A DNA stretch of 64,000 nucleotides from Nannobrachium achirus. Lineage: Eukaryota; Chordata; Actinopteri; Myctophiformes; Myctophidae. The DNA is taken from contig OY997658.1 of the NCBI GenBank assembly GCA_963921795.1, positions 51,244,962 through 51,308,961 on the forward strand, in the 5' to 3' direction. The notes below the pieces were generated by a model, which saw nothing but the letters and a program-made list of their open reading frames with translations, was not told the DNA's origin and ran no database searches. Below are positions 54,101 to 62,796 of this stretch, piece by piece. A program made the translations under genes and the position numbers. How positions within the stretch are numbered: the stretch's first letter is position 1; the number at the start of each line of letters is the position of its first letter.

Positions 54101-56549
54101 GAAACCAATCTTATTCCAATTGGCCAAAGGGGGGCGCTATACGAAGCGTTTGAAAATTCAAACTTTAAACGGGCACAAGTCATGCCTCGTTTCGTTTAAA
54201 GACATGCAAGTTGTTTACACGCTTGCCTTGACTCAAGCGGAAGACATCTGTGTCTTTGTTAAGTAAGCTCCGCCATTAGATCTTCTGCCATTTTGATCAG
54301 TTTGTAAAACGTTTAAAGGACCAGGTCACCTCTGGGACAACCAGATCTTATTTTATTGTTGTGTGGGACACGATCAACACAATCCTGAGTTATTTTTTGT
54401 GTTTTTAGATATTTTAGTATTTCAGCCGATTTCAGCATGCTACAACTGGTCATATGATGCAAAATGCATCATATGACCAGTTGTAGCATGCTGAAATACT
54501 AACATATCTAAAAACACAGATTGAACACGAAAAAATTTTCAGGATTGTGTTGATCGTGTCCCACACAACAATAAAATAAGATCTGGTTGTCCCAGAGGTG
54601 ACCTGGTCCTTTAAACCTGTTTTAAGCCTGGGATCTTTGAGCAATTTGCATGACACATTTTACACGCAATCTAAGGACCTTTATCTAACATGCCTATGAA
54701 TTGCACAATCTTTTTAAAATAATATTAATAATAATAAATATAGCTGCAAGCAGCGATAAAGTGGCCAAAAACACCTCAAATCATGAACACAGCCTGCGAT
54801 GTGCGTGAAATTTTGCAAGCACATTCCCACTAGGTCAAGGAACAGATGCCACCCTTCTCACATTGGCCTGTTATAGCGCCACCAGCGGGTCAACTTTTGC
54901 ATAACAATGTTTTGGAACAATATGCCTCAAATCATGCATGCAGTGTCAGTAACGTCAAAGAGAGTACTGCCTGCGATCTTGACATTTTGTACTTTTATAG
55001 CCAATCGTTTTTTTGGCTTGAAGCGAGCCCACAATTGTTTCGAAGGAACAATATTTTCTCGTTTATGAAGATAGACCATCCCAATTTGAGCCACTAGAGG
55101 CGAACTGGTGCACAAATCCTACAAATGGTCTCCTATATGGGCAATATGGCAGACCTTGTCCTATGTATACTAGTGATAGATCCTGCGAGAGTGTGTTGCT
55201 GGGATAGATACATGGTAGATAATAAAAGTTGATTGAAAGTTGATCATTTGGTCTTCTCTGCAAAAGACATGCTTTTTACAGGACTCAAAATGGACAGTAT
55301 AAAGGGGAACACACACCGGACGCGGAGGCGGCGCGGAAACAGCGCGCCAAACATACAGCCCCATTATTTTCAATGAACTACTGTAACCCACACCGGCGGC
55401 GTCAGACGCCCACAGCCGCGGGTCTACCGATTCGCCTGCCGCGCCGATACGCCGCTGTTCTATTTTTCCAGCGTTGCCGCGCAGCGAACATGTTCTCCCA
55501 TGGTTCTCCCCACCGGGGGAAATGGATGTGCTGTGTGGCAGCGCACCGCATCCAGTTGGGTTTACCGTGTGGCACTTCACGTGCGTCGATACCACGACGT
55601 GACGCTGCGCAGCCGCCCACGTCCAATGTGTGCTCCCCTTAATTTATCCAACCTGTTTCACTTTTTAGGTTGGACCCATTGCTGTGACATCAGCCAATCC
55701 TACAGGTGAAGCAGACACAACTCACCACAACCAGGTTCATGCCAAGCTGGGGAACAAGGTGATGACACATATTTCAGAGCAACAGCTACCGCTTTTATTA
55801 TTATTATTATTACCCTTATTATTATTATTATTTTGCAAAAATGTGTTATTTTTCTTGTATAAGGTGGATGGCGTGCTGTGTGCTGGACCCTCCCCTGAAA
55901 ATATCGCCTCCACTGTGGTGGACTGTACTAAGATAGAAACGGGACAAATCGGTTTCTTCAGAGTGGGCCTCACCCCCAAATCCAAGGTTTTATGAATGCT
56001 AATGATAAAGTTATAAGTAACTAATAATTGTACTTAAGTGCAGTACTAGTATTTAGTTACTTTCCACCGCTGCAGGTTCTGCAGATATTTGAGGAGGTCC
56101 AGAGGAGGAATGAGCAGGGTCAGACCAACCCTGGTTTTGAAGATGACCCTTCACACCAAGGTTGTTATCGTTTGACATTTTCATTTCATTTGACTATGTG
56201 TTTATCAATGTCAGTTTAGTTTTAATGTAAGTTTTTTATTTATCAGGTGAAGGGTATGACAGGGTATTTTGTAATAAAAAAATAAAAACATATAGGCTTA
56301 AGAATGTAATAAATGAACAACGACTAAAACTAAAGGCATTTCGTATGCGAGAGGCACAGATTTTCTGGGAACTCAGATTACAGTTTAAGTTAGTTATCTT
56401 TTTTTGTATTGCCTTGTTTTTGTTTTTATTTCAATTAACTAAAATGTTTAGGTTAGTTTTTGTTAACTATTGTAATAACCTTCCTTCCAGACCCAGTGAG
56501 GAGACAGCAGAATGCTCAAACCAACCTTGGTTTTGAAGATGACTCTTAA
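37852..56549 (+). CDS. Multi-pass membrane (AceTr-like) protein fused to YrdC/Sua5-type domain
   Basis: Eleven exons join in a single open frame of about 858 aa, with consistent phases. Residues 1 to about 600 contain some 13-16 hydrophobic segments. Two stretches resemble the GPR1/FUN34/YaaH acetate-transporter motif of [29 protein letters not shown] (then TFYGF) and [20 protein letters not shown] (then [10 protein letters not shown]). Residues about 615-811 read as a YrdC/Sua5 domain (threonylcarbamoyl-AMP synthase fold): MPTDTVY 630-636, QSIAIRCPD with R727, VTSANPTGE around 746-754. K-x-R is K655-Q-Q, which argues against normal catalysis. The tail has two TNxGFEDD motifs. Family assignment of the membrane part is by eye. 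Function unknown; a membrane sensor or transporter with a nucleotide/carbonate-binding fold is conceivable. Confidence 0.82.
38431..38480. repeat. (GATT)n microsatellite
   Basis: About eleven gatt units. Confidence 0.97.
40287..40496. mobile_element. MITE with ATAGAGGGTATGCGC ends
   Basis: Third member of the family at 2164 and 12000, in reverse orientation. Its reverse complement shares gccactcag, gcggtcccgcataa-like and gatgtcac blocks with them but has no minisatellite. Confidence 0.75.
40974..41084 (+). CDS. Fusion gene exon 2
   Basis: Acceptor ggtttacag, donor acag|gtttgt. Encodes a loop with [11 protein letters not shown] and the first clear membrane segment, [18 protein letters not shown]. 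Confidence 0.85.
41165..41535. repeat. 'acttaagta' dispersed repeat
   Basis: Shares tttactccactacaattat, aattttttgaaa-type and gccaccgctg end words with copies at 36677, 37945, 44630, 46550, 48960 and 63270. Confidence 0.6.
41685..42111 (+). CDS. Fusion gene exon 3
   Basis: Acceptor ctcctag, donor tgag|gtaggc. Encodes about 142 aa with four hydrophobic segments, among them [18 protein letters not shown] and [19 protein letters not shown]. Confidence 0.9.
42120..42694. other. Fusion gene intron 3
   Basis: Two diverged copies of a short block (tctgtataaattcatct...gaaaatagt/ggtcat) at 42195-42265 and 42435-42550, each running into a degenerate hairpin repeat. Nothing else is seen. Confidence 0.55.
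42695..43959 (+). CDS. Fusion gene exon 4 (large membrane exon)
   Basis: Acceptor ggttacag, donor agcag|gtgaga. The 1265-bp exon, GC-rich at third positions unlike its surroundings, encodes residues 198-619: two repeats of about 200 aa of membrane segments. The second contains [19 protein letters not shown] and [16 protein letters not shown], resembling the AceTr consensus. A hydrophilic linker, [17 protein letters not shown], leads to the YrdC part. Confidence 0.93.
44401..44500 (+). CDS. Fusion gene exon 5 (start of YrdC domain)
   Basis: Acceptor cttccacag. Encodes [20 protein letters not shown] to VVKAYK. The YrdC hallmark PTDTVYGL is PTDTVYVL here. The donor must be GC (tacaa|gcgagt) to join exon 6 in frame. 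Confidence 0.85.
44630..44802. repeat. 'acttaagta' repeat, left part, cut by a SINE
   Basis: Starts gcagtggtgcaaagtaacaa and runs to aaaacatacattaacc, where the SINE begins. Confidence 0.7.
44803..44970 (+). mobile_element. tRNA-derived SINE
   Basis: Pol III A box within ggtggcgcagtggtaaag (44810-44827) and B box ggttcaaaacc (about 44856-44866), spaced as in a tRNA, followed by a non-tRNA body. The 3' end is unclear because a TTAA element follows. Confidence 0.75.
44977..45657. mobile_element. TTAA-flanked element, ..AGTGCC ends
   Basis: TTAA at 44973-44976 and 45658-45661. Inward ends ctcatttagtgcc and cgcttccagtgcc. The interior holds two copies of cctatcccgaac.agttcggctttt (44989, 45217). 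Confidence 0.7.
45662..45753 (+). other. Unassigned exon-like block
   Basis: GC-rich, ends tcactggcag|gtgagt (a strong donor). One frame reads [17 protein letters not shown], recalling the RPPGGGS motif of Jupiter (JPT) proteins. It does not fit the phase of the surrounding intron (phase 2), and the left edge abuts a transposon. It could be a captured exon or chance. Confidence 0.25.
45760..47640. other. Fusion gene intron 5, repeats
   Basis: Includes an 'acttaagta' repeat (about 46550-46965, reverse orientation), A-rich runs (46205-46310) and a hairpin repeat (47527-47593) preceded by ttaacccaattagactggg. No exon is found. Confidence 0.55.
47633..47668. repeat. (TA)n microsatellite
   Basis: Pure TA run preceding the LINE tail. 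A second TA array at about 48008-48105 lies on the other side of the LINE fragment. Confidence 0.95.
47672..47995 (-). pseudogene. LINE reverse transcriptase 3' end fragment
   Basis: The minus strand reads [42 protein letters not shown] and [16 protein letters not shown]. This is the zinc-knuckle-less C-terminal signature (GRPKxTWRR ... DRxxWR) common to several LINE clades. It is strongly 5'-truncated. Confidence 0.82.
48008..48125. repeat. (TA)n arrays
   Basis: Interrupted TA repeats with tagatacctgtatatatagg in the middle. The open frame rich in Ile and Tyr is an artefact. Confidence 0.95.
48311..48459 (+). CDS. Fusion gene exon 6 (YrdC)
   Basis: Acceptor gtccctgcag, donor agag|gtgtgt. 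Encodes [20 protein letters not shown] to [13 protein letters not shown]. It aligns with the KGRxxxKPLAV and WPGPxT segments of YrdC, with KGR changed to KQQ and WPGP to WPSS. Confidence 0.88.
48597..48720. repeat. Inverted repeat arm A
   Basis: About 120 bp (tgtcgccctctacagggttc ... tttgcgatcacctcatataa) that recurs inverted at about 52085-52205. The pair brackets 3.5 kb of intron 6. Confidence 0.8.
48960..49069. repeat. 'acttaagta' repeat, left part
   Basis: Continues at 50359-50640. The Harbinger-like element lies between. Confidence 0.7.
49329..49413 (-). ncRNA. tRNA-like sequence (SINE or tRNA relic)
   Basis: Minus strand: A-box-like tagctcagtgcattag and B box ggttcgagtctc at tRNA-like spacing. 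The acceptor ends do not pair, so this is not a functional tRNA gene. It lies inside the Harbinger-like element. Confidence 0.35.
49551..49952 (-). CDS. Unrecognised frame inside the Harbinger-like element
   Basis: 133 codons from an ATG near the right end of the element. The first 60 residues ([20 protein letters not shown], then leucine- and charge-rich helix-like sequence to RQVLLELR) look more protein-like than the rest. A possible donor (gcgtgtgtg) follows, so the real unit may be a first exon. It does not resemble the Harbinger nuclease or its Myb-like partner. Confidence 0.3.
   Translation of the reverse strand: MASYNIKRTNVRTKSYLDHNLRASLQTLSAEESLVRLETKLEKSTDNKKIRGVRQVLLELRVCGCLDFDFGFEVFSSFFLSPPQRESFRDSLIDETYGIPVLIYRVKFGRQWIILKDGSVPMESIFLHFHICV
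50359..50640. repeat. 'acttaagta' repeat, right part
   Basis: Ends taattttccaccactgc, the family terminus. It includes half of a hairpin repeat (50484-50515). Confidence 0.7.
50641..52084. other. Fusion gene intron 6, no further feature
   Basis: AT-rich DNA, then mixed sequence. No exon or clear transposon boundary was found. Confidence 0.5.
52085..52205. repeat. Inverted repeat arm B
   Basis: Reverse complement of 48597-48720, with scattered differences. Frames across it are not conserved between the arms. Confidence 0.8.
52513..52625 (+). CDS. Fusion gene exon 7 (YrdC)
   Basis: Acceptor ccatgtag, donor ctg|gtaatt. Encodes [17 protein letters not shown], then [11 protein letters not shown] with the conserved Arg, then VATHLINL. 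Confidence 0.87.
52839..53643. mobile_element. hAT element with AGTGGTTCTCAACCT ends
   Basis: Inverted ends AGTGGTTCTCAACCT are the classic vertebrate hAT terminus. A hairpin repeat (52934-53000) and a TTAA element (53073-53470) are nested within. The target duplication has decayed. Confidence 0.8.
53073..53470. mobile_element. TTAA-flanked 398-bp foldback MITE
   Basis: TTAA at 53069-53072 and 53471-53474. Ends AGGACAAC / AGGACAGC, with long imperfect inverted arms (gggttcatattttattagat). Confidence 0.85.
53720..54312. other. Fusion gene intron 7, no clear feature
   Basis: AT-rich. The stretch acttacagggtcatgtgagg (53738) looks acceptor-like but leads to no frame fitting the YrdC domain. 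Confidence 0.45.
54317..54610. mobile_element. TTAA-flanked 294-bp foldback MITE
   Basis: TTAA at 54313-54316 and 54611-54614. Ends AGGACCAGGTCACCTCTGGG mirrored almost perfectly over more than 100 bp. An inner palindrome (catatgatgcaaaatgcatc) forms the tip. Confidence 0.9.
54615..55300. other. Fusion gene intron 7, repeat-like, no gene
   Basis: AT-rich sequence with a common fish repeat-like block (ctgcaagcagcgataaagtgg). No exon is seen. Confidence 0.45.
55301..55641. mobile_element. GC-rich DNA transposon, AAGGGGAACACACACCGG ends
   Basis: Inverted ends aaggggaacacacaccggac and aaggggagcacacattggac. The interior is very GC-rich, with mirrored gccgcgc words. It ends 27 bases before exon 8. 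Confidence 0.75.
55669..55758 (+). CDS. Fusion gene exon 8 (YrdC)
   Basis: Acceptor ctttttag, donor aag|gtgatg. Encodes [14 protein letters not shown], which carries the S-A-N motif of YrdC proteins, to HAKLGNK. Confidence 0.9.
55864..55986 (+). CDS. Fusion gene exon 9 (YrdC end)
   Basis: Acceptor gtataag, donor aag|gtttta. Encodes [20 protein letters not shown] then [12 protein letters not shown]; matches the D.ilD.G......STvvD C-terminus of the domain. Confidence 0.9.
56010..56075. repeat. 'acttaagta' repeat end forming a splice acceptor
   Basis: Contains tgtacttaagtgcagtacta and ends ttactttccaccgctgcag, where the family terminus (tttccaccactgc) supplies the polypyrimidine-to-AG part of the exon 10 acceptor. 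Confidence 0.65.
56076..56160 (+). CDS. Fusion gene exon 10
   Basis: Encodes [20 protein letters not shown] then FEDDPSHQ; donor ccaag|gttgtt, phase 1. First copy of the tail motif. Confidence 0.82.
56491..56549 (+). CDS. Fusion gene exon 11 and stop
   Basis: Acceptor ccttccag. Encodes [19 protein letters not shown], stop TAA at 56547-56549. Second copy of the tail motif. ATTAAA at 56722-56727 is a possible poly(A) signal. Confidence 0.85.
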
Positions 56550-56559
56550 GACTCGCCCT

Positions 56560-57340
56560 GAGCCGACAGCTTGTCAGGAGAGGAGAGCTCAACGGGACCT
56601 TTAGGGATAATTGATACCACTGAGTTGTATTTCAATCTGATACCAAGTAACACCAGGGCCTATATCTAGCTGATGATAACTATCCATTATCATTCTTAGC
56701 AATTCATACTGTACCTTTCTGATTAAATTAGTAATTTAGAAGCATAACATTTTTTAAATGGCAGATCTACCAGCTCACAACACAAATCATTCATCTACTA
56801 GTTTTGCTATTTTTTATGCTATATTATTTGTATTGAAATCAATGATTGATTCTGTTCTTTAATCGTTGAAATTGATTAGTTTGATCAATTGCTGCACCCC
56901 TACCAGCATCTTGATACTGATACAGGTACTTAAGTTAACAGGTTGTTCTTGTTGATTTCTACAGTGAAAATTGGGAAAAGTGGACATCAAGAGATTTATA
57001 GAAAGCCTGTGTTAGGAAAAAGCATTGTTCAACAAATGTTCAATTATACCAGCCATTCTCAACTGGTGGGCTGTGACCCATCCCAATGCACTGACAATAC
57101 ACGAAAACAGACAAAATGTTCAATTAGAATCAATTAGAGTAAATGGTATGTTATCTAAACCTATCCACCTTACATGGTGCCCCGCCTCTTCATGCCTCTT
57201 CATCCCTCTTCATCCTCGCTCTAAAGAAACAGAAAGCAGATGCATTAGGAAGGGCTTTTGCTGCAGTGCATAGTGGTGAGCACTTGAATGATATTCATAG
57301 GCAGGAAAAGTACTTAGAGAGAATGAAAATGTAATCAAGA
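56560..57340. other. 3' UTR and intergenic DNA
   Basis: Candidate ATTAAA at 56722, and a degenerate hairpin repeat at 56755-56816. No other gene. Confidence 0.5.
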
Positions 57341-57345
57341 AGGAT

Positions 57346-59225
57346 ATGTCAGCTTTGGCTATGGATTTTACATTGGTAGAGCTCAAAATAGCAAGGGCAA
57401 GATCAGTTATGTTATGCCATGTTCCGTCCGCTGCCAGTGGAGTCACTAAAAAGAGTAAAACTTGGAGTGATGGATGTATTCCAGCTGGATGGAAAAGGGC
57501 AGTTATTTTGCCATTCAACAAGCCAGGAAATGATCCAACTATAGGACTGGGGGTTTATAGGCGCATTGCACTTACTTCACATCTGTGCAAATGGATGGAG
57601 GAGATTATTCGTAGGCTAATCATACACAATGGAGAAGAGAGGACTATTTAGTTCATATCAAAGTGGATTTAGGACAGGAAGATTCACAATGGATGCCACC
57701 ATAATACTACAAGTCCTACAGTGGGAGACAGAGTTGCAGAGTATGAGGCTGAGAAGCCTACGGTACATGTTCTCGGTGGTAAAGGGCAAACCTGTGTGTT
57801 TTCTGTGTGGATTTGATTTACTTTCTCATTTTACTATATGAAATCAGTGATTGGTGAGGATCATAGAGCAGCAAACTGAGCTTTAATAATGCATTTTCCA
57901 TTAATTTTTGCATTTATTAAGGGACGTGATCTTTGAAGGAAAATTACTTTTCTGCTGTTTGCCTGTTGAAATATGTTTTCACTTGAAATTACTGACAGCC
58001 ACAAGAAAATATTGCAAATGATGTTGTGATTTTATGTTTTACTTAATTCATTTAATAATTCATGTTATTGCAATAATATAGGCTGTGTTAGGTACAGGTT
58101 CAATAAGTGCAATAATTTCAATATGTTTTAAATAAACATTGAACCAGTCTGGCCCTCAACTTGTACAATTATTTTAAATGTTTGGCCCACTGTATTTGAG
58201 TTTAACATCCCTGCTCTAGTTGAAGTAACTGATAGAGAAAAGGCACTGACAATGAAAGAAATAATGGCAATAATGCAGGGGTCTTCAGTAGGGGGTCCTC
58301 AGAGTTACTACAGGGGGGCTTCCAAATCTTTATGTGATAGGATAATTATTTTAAATGAACAACTTGAACCCTCGCATCGCTATTCTGAGGAGAACTTTGG
58401 CCAAAAATAGCATATCTACAAGCTCTCAAGTCTCAACGCCTCACACTGCGAGGTGTTACGAGATTTTAGATCGGCTATTTTTGGCAAGTAGGTTTGATGT
58501 AGATCCAGGTAATAAAAGTCTCTAAGGACTATAGTATAGTGAATGGGTTGGAGAATGGTATTCCATGGGGGAGTCCTATGCTGTTATGATAAATTATATT
58601 TTCAATAAATTAGATTGTAATATAAAATCTGCATTATATGCAGATGACAGGGTTATTTGTTTGAGGGGGGGAAATGTGCCAGATGTGTTGTAAAAATATA
58701 AGGAAAGCAATTGAGAATGTGGAGAAGCGGTCATATGAGTGGGGGTTCAAACTGTCAGCTAGCAAGTCTTGTTATAGGATATCTACAAATAACACAACAT
58801 TCAGGAGAAATTTACTTTATATGGCCATGCAACCGATGGAGGGAGTGAAAGAGGTAAAGTACCTGGGACTGTGGTTAGATAGCAATTTGGAAAGTGCATA
58901 ATGAATTAACTAGAGGCAAAATGTAAGAAAGGTATAAACCTGGTGCAGGCTGTTGCCGGATGCGAATGGGGGGCAAAAAGGGCATACAGACAATCGTTAA
59001 TGGACATTTAGAGGGCATAAGGTCAACAAGACTATGGATGTATAGTTTATGGAGTAGCAGCTAAAACATTGGTACAACAAATAGATAGAGTACGGTATAA
59101 AGTACTACGACTGTGTATTGGAGCTATTTGATCAACCCCATAAATGCAATATTGATAGAAGCAGGAGAAACCCCTTTGGAGCTAAGAAGAGAGAAGCTCA
59201 CACTGGCATACTGGATATGAATAAA
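57346..59225 (+). pseudogene. Degraded LINE reverse transcriptase
   Basis: Pieces in several frames: GWKRAVILPFNKPGNDP and YRRIALTSHLCKWMEEIIRR (57480-57620), FSSYQSGFRTGRFTMDA (about 57648-57700), ADD-like box region (about 58640), VKEVKYLGLWLDSN (about 58850), and INAILIEAGETPLELRREKL (about 59140-59200). A roughly 0.9-kb non-RT stretch (57750-58540, including a hairpin repeat at 58396-58486) splits it. Confidence 0.82.
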
Positions 59226-59707
59226 AGGTAGTGGCCTGTGAATGAATTATCTTTATTTGATATGTATTTACTATTAGAACACTTGAGACCAGTATGTTAT
59301 ATCAGTACGTTATACAAAAACTTTATAGACTGAAATCGGTTAGAATAACAACAACACCCACATGAAATCTTTTGCATTACGTTCTCACAAATCTTTATAC
59401 TCAGGTTATTCCCCTCAAACAACTGTCTGAGCAGCACAAAGCAGGGCCTTTAGCCAATGAGGAAGCAGCGAGCCCACACTGTTTTGTAGGAACAGTAATC
59501 TAGTTATTAGTGTGGTTTCCCTGCATGTGACCTTTTTCTCTAAAGGTTTTCCCATTTAAGTACTTGTCCGAGTTACTCATCATCTGCTGTAACCATTCAC
59601 CCAATCAGACATCACTATACCTTGATATTGTGATGTCATCCTTTTCCCCTATCTGATCGGCTCCCCATTTAAGTCAACAGCAACCACTCTTGCAATTTCC
59701 AATTACA

Positions 59708-60300
59708 AGACAAGTACGGTGGCACGGGTGAGTGGCCTGGCACCACGCCTGGCATGGTGGCACAGGTGAGTGGCCTGGCACCACGCCTGGCATGGTGGCA
59801 CGGGTGAGTGGCCTGGCACCACGCCTGGCATGGTGGCACAGGTGAGTGGCCTGGCACCACGCCTGGCATGGTGGCACGGGTGAGTGGCCTGGCACCACGC
59901 CTGACATGGTGGCACGGGTGTGGCCTGGCACCACGCCTGACATGGTGGCACGGGTGAGTGGCCTGGCACCACGCCTGGCATGGTGGCACAGGTGTGGCCT
60001 GGCACCACGCCTGGCATGGTGGCACAGGTGTGGCCTGGCACCACGCCTGGCATGGTGGCACAGGTGTGGCCTGGCACCACGCCTGGCATGGTGGCACAGG
60101 TGTGGCCTGGCACCACGCCTGGCATGGTGGCACAGGTGAGTGGCCTGGCACCACGCCTGGCATGGTGGCACAGGTGAGTGGCCTGGCACCACGCCTGCCA
60201 TGGTAGCATGGGTGAGTGGCCTGGCACCATGACATGGCACCATACCTGCCATGGTGGCATGGGTGAGTGGCCTGGCACCACGCCTGCCATGGTGGCACTG
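59708..60300. repeat. GC-rich 36/38-bp minisatellite
   Basis: About 16 units of tggcctggcaccacgcctgg then catggtggcacaggtg, some with an extra AG. Because 36 is a multiple of three, long open frames appear on both strands. There is no sign of a gene. Confidence 0.96.
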
Positions 60301-60358
60301 CCAGGAGGGCCGCTCACTTAATCATTAGTGTGGTTGTCGAGAACAGATACATTTTTAT

Positions 60359-61085
60359 CAGTGGCGTAAATATGGAGCGTGCAGCTGGTGCGACGCACCA
60401 GGGCCCAGACAGGCAGGGGCCCATGAAGGAAGAGGAAAAAATAATAATAATCTGTCTGCACGACCACACTCGGTAATATGGTAATGACGTGCGGCGGTGG
60501 AAATGCATCTGCGCGGCCACAACAAGTATTACGGTAATGTGTGACGGCCCACCCAGAGGCAGTAGAGATCACATGATTGGCTGCTGCAAGCCCTCCCCCA
60601 TCCCTCCCTCCCAGCGCACGTCTCAGAGCCAGGAGGAGTGGAGGAAGATCATGCCGGGCCGGTTGAAACAGAACTGGATTGTGTGTGTGGATGGTGTGGT
60701 CGTCCTCAGGCGTCTTCTGGGAAGACGCCTGACAAGAGAGAGCAGTTTACTATTTTTAAAATATCACCAATCACGCTGTCTAAAACCTCCTTTAGAAAGG
60801 GGGTGGGGATTGCATTCAGCGAGCAGGCATTTGCTATTTTGGGCTCCCACAAATTTTGCCCGCATTTTTGCAAGGCACATGGGAGCTCAATTTGTTATTT
60901 AACCTTCATGGATGACAAATCCACTGAGAAACTGACCATTGCTCTTCACGGTCACGGAAGTATCAGAAATGAGCCAACTATGTGGGAAGTTCAGAAATCG
61001 GTAGGCGGTTGGTCATTTCAAACAGGATTTGAAACTTTATTTTATGCAAGGACAATGACTTATTTCAGCATGCCAACATTCTAGG
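60359..61085 (+). other. Possible hAT end and unrecognised frame
   Basis: cagtggcgtaaatatggagc (60359) looks like a hAT terminus. A frame from 60638 to 61084 (148 codons, with SKTSFRKGVGIAF and TMWEVQKSVGGWSF) is unlike families I know. Its right end and splice signals are unclear. Confidence 0.3.
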
Positions 61086-61387
61086 TAGACAAGGGCTGTA
61101 GTTCTGTATTAGCTTGGAATCCACATCGATGAAGCCATTTGTAAGCAGGTTTCTGAACTATCCATATAGCACACCAATGAGATGCAGAGTGAGTTGAAAG
61201 AAAATTGTCTAATCTCTATCTAATAAAATGAGTTTGGACCAATTATACAAAGATAAGGTTGAAAATGGATCATGAAACTTAATGAGAAATGTTTATTTGG
61301 GTGGTGACTCCTATTAATAGACTCCTATTTTATCGAATGAATGTAGCTGCTTTTTAGTGCAATTGTTGTTTTAATAATGTAAATACT

Positions 61388-61580
61388 GACATGATTAATA
61401 ACAAATATGCAAACAACCAGTCTTTAGAATGAGAAACCAACTCGAGCTGAAAATCTTGACATGATTAATAACAGATACGCAAACAACCAGTCTTTGGAAC
61501 GAGAAACCAACTGGTGACATGATTAATAACAGATATGCAAACAACCAGTCTTTGGAACGAGAAACCAACTGGAGCTGAAC
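61388..61580. repeat. About 60-70-bp tandem repeat, three copies
   Basis: Copies of tgacatgattaataacagat, then atgcaaacaaccagtctttggaacgagaaaccaactgg. They start at 61388, about 61457 and about 61514. Confidence 0.88.
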
Positions 61581-61734
61581 ACACACTAGGACAAAATGTT
61601 GACTTTATACTTCCTGTGCTCATCATTACAAAGATAAATCAAATCAAGCTGAACACACACTATGAAACAATATTGACTTAACACATCCAGCACTCGTTAC
61701 CAAGAGACACCAATATTGAATGAGACCAAAATGT

Positions 61735-62795
61735 TGCCTCACTTCGCCTTAGGGTTGGAGGGGGGGAAACTCTGATGGTTGTTTGTGCGTATGCTCCAAA
61801 CAGCAGCTCAGAGTATTCGGCCTTCTTGCATACCCTGCAAGGGTTCCTGCTTGGGGCACCAGTGGGGGATTCCGTAGTCTTACTGGGGGACTTCACATGG
61901 GCAATGACAGTGACACTTGGAGTGGCATGATTGGGAGGAACGGTGTCCCTGATCGGAACCCGAGTGGTGATTTGTTGCTGGACTTCTGTGCTAGTCATGG
62001 AATGACGATAACAAACACCATGTTTGAACAAAGGGATACTCATAAGTGTACCTGGTACCGGAGTACCCTAGGCCAAAGATCAATGATCGATTTTGGAATC
62101 GTTTCAGCTGATCTGAGGCCGTATATGTTCTGGAAACTCGGGTAAAGAGAGTGGCTGAACTCCATCCCTGTGGAGTTTGGGGACATTGAACTGGAATGGG
62201 CAATGTTCAAAGCATCTATTGCTGCAGCTGTGAGCTGTGGTCAGAAGGTCCTAGGTGCCTCAAGGGGCGGTAACCCTCGAACACCCGAACACAGCGGTGG
62301 TCAGGGAAGCCGTCCGACTGAAGAAGGAGGCCTATCGGGGTATGTTATCGCAAGGGACTCCGGATGCAGTTGCAGGGTACCGACAGGCTCGAAGGGCAGC
62401 AGCCACAGCTGTGTCTGAGGCTAAGCAGCGGGTGTTGGAGGAGTTCTGGGAGTCCATGGAGAAGGACTTTCGGGCGGCACCAAAGTTGTTCTGGAAGACC
62501 ATACGACACCTCAGGAGGGGAAAGCAAGGAACCATCCAAGCTGTGTACAGCAAGGATGGGGATCTGCTAACTTCAAATGAGGAAGTCATAGGGCAATGGA
62601 AGGAACACTTTGAGTGTGTTTTGTAGATTTGGAGAAGGCATATGACCGGGTACCCCGGGAGGTTCTGTGGGCGGTGTTGCGGGAATATGGAGTGAGGGGG
62701 TCCTTGTTGAGGGCCATCCAATCTGAGGCCATGGTTCTCAGCAGGAAACCGATGGATTGTGTAGTCCAAGTGGGGAATGAGGCTTTACTCCAGGT
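61735..62795 (+). pseudogene. Internally deleted LINE: endonuclease to reverse transcriptase
   Basis: Broken endonuclease frame ([66 protein letters not shown]), a linker (AVREAVRLKKEAYRGML; MEKDFRAAPKLFWKTIRHLR), then at 62620 a jump into mid-RT (FVDLEKAYDRVPREVLWAVL). RT motifs before this are deleted. At about 62797 another repeat end (caggggcgtacccaggaatg, hAT-like) cuts it off. Confidence 0.85.
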
Positions 62796-62796
62796 C

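Noticed and set aside
59669-60317. 200-codon His/Cys/Pro-rich frames
   Set aside because: Product of a 36-bp minisatellite, open in several frames at once.
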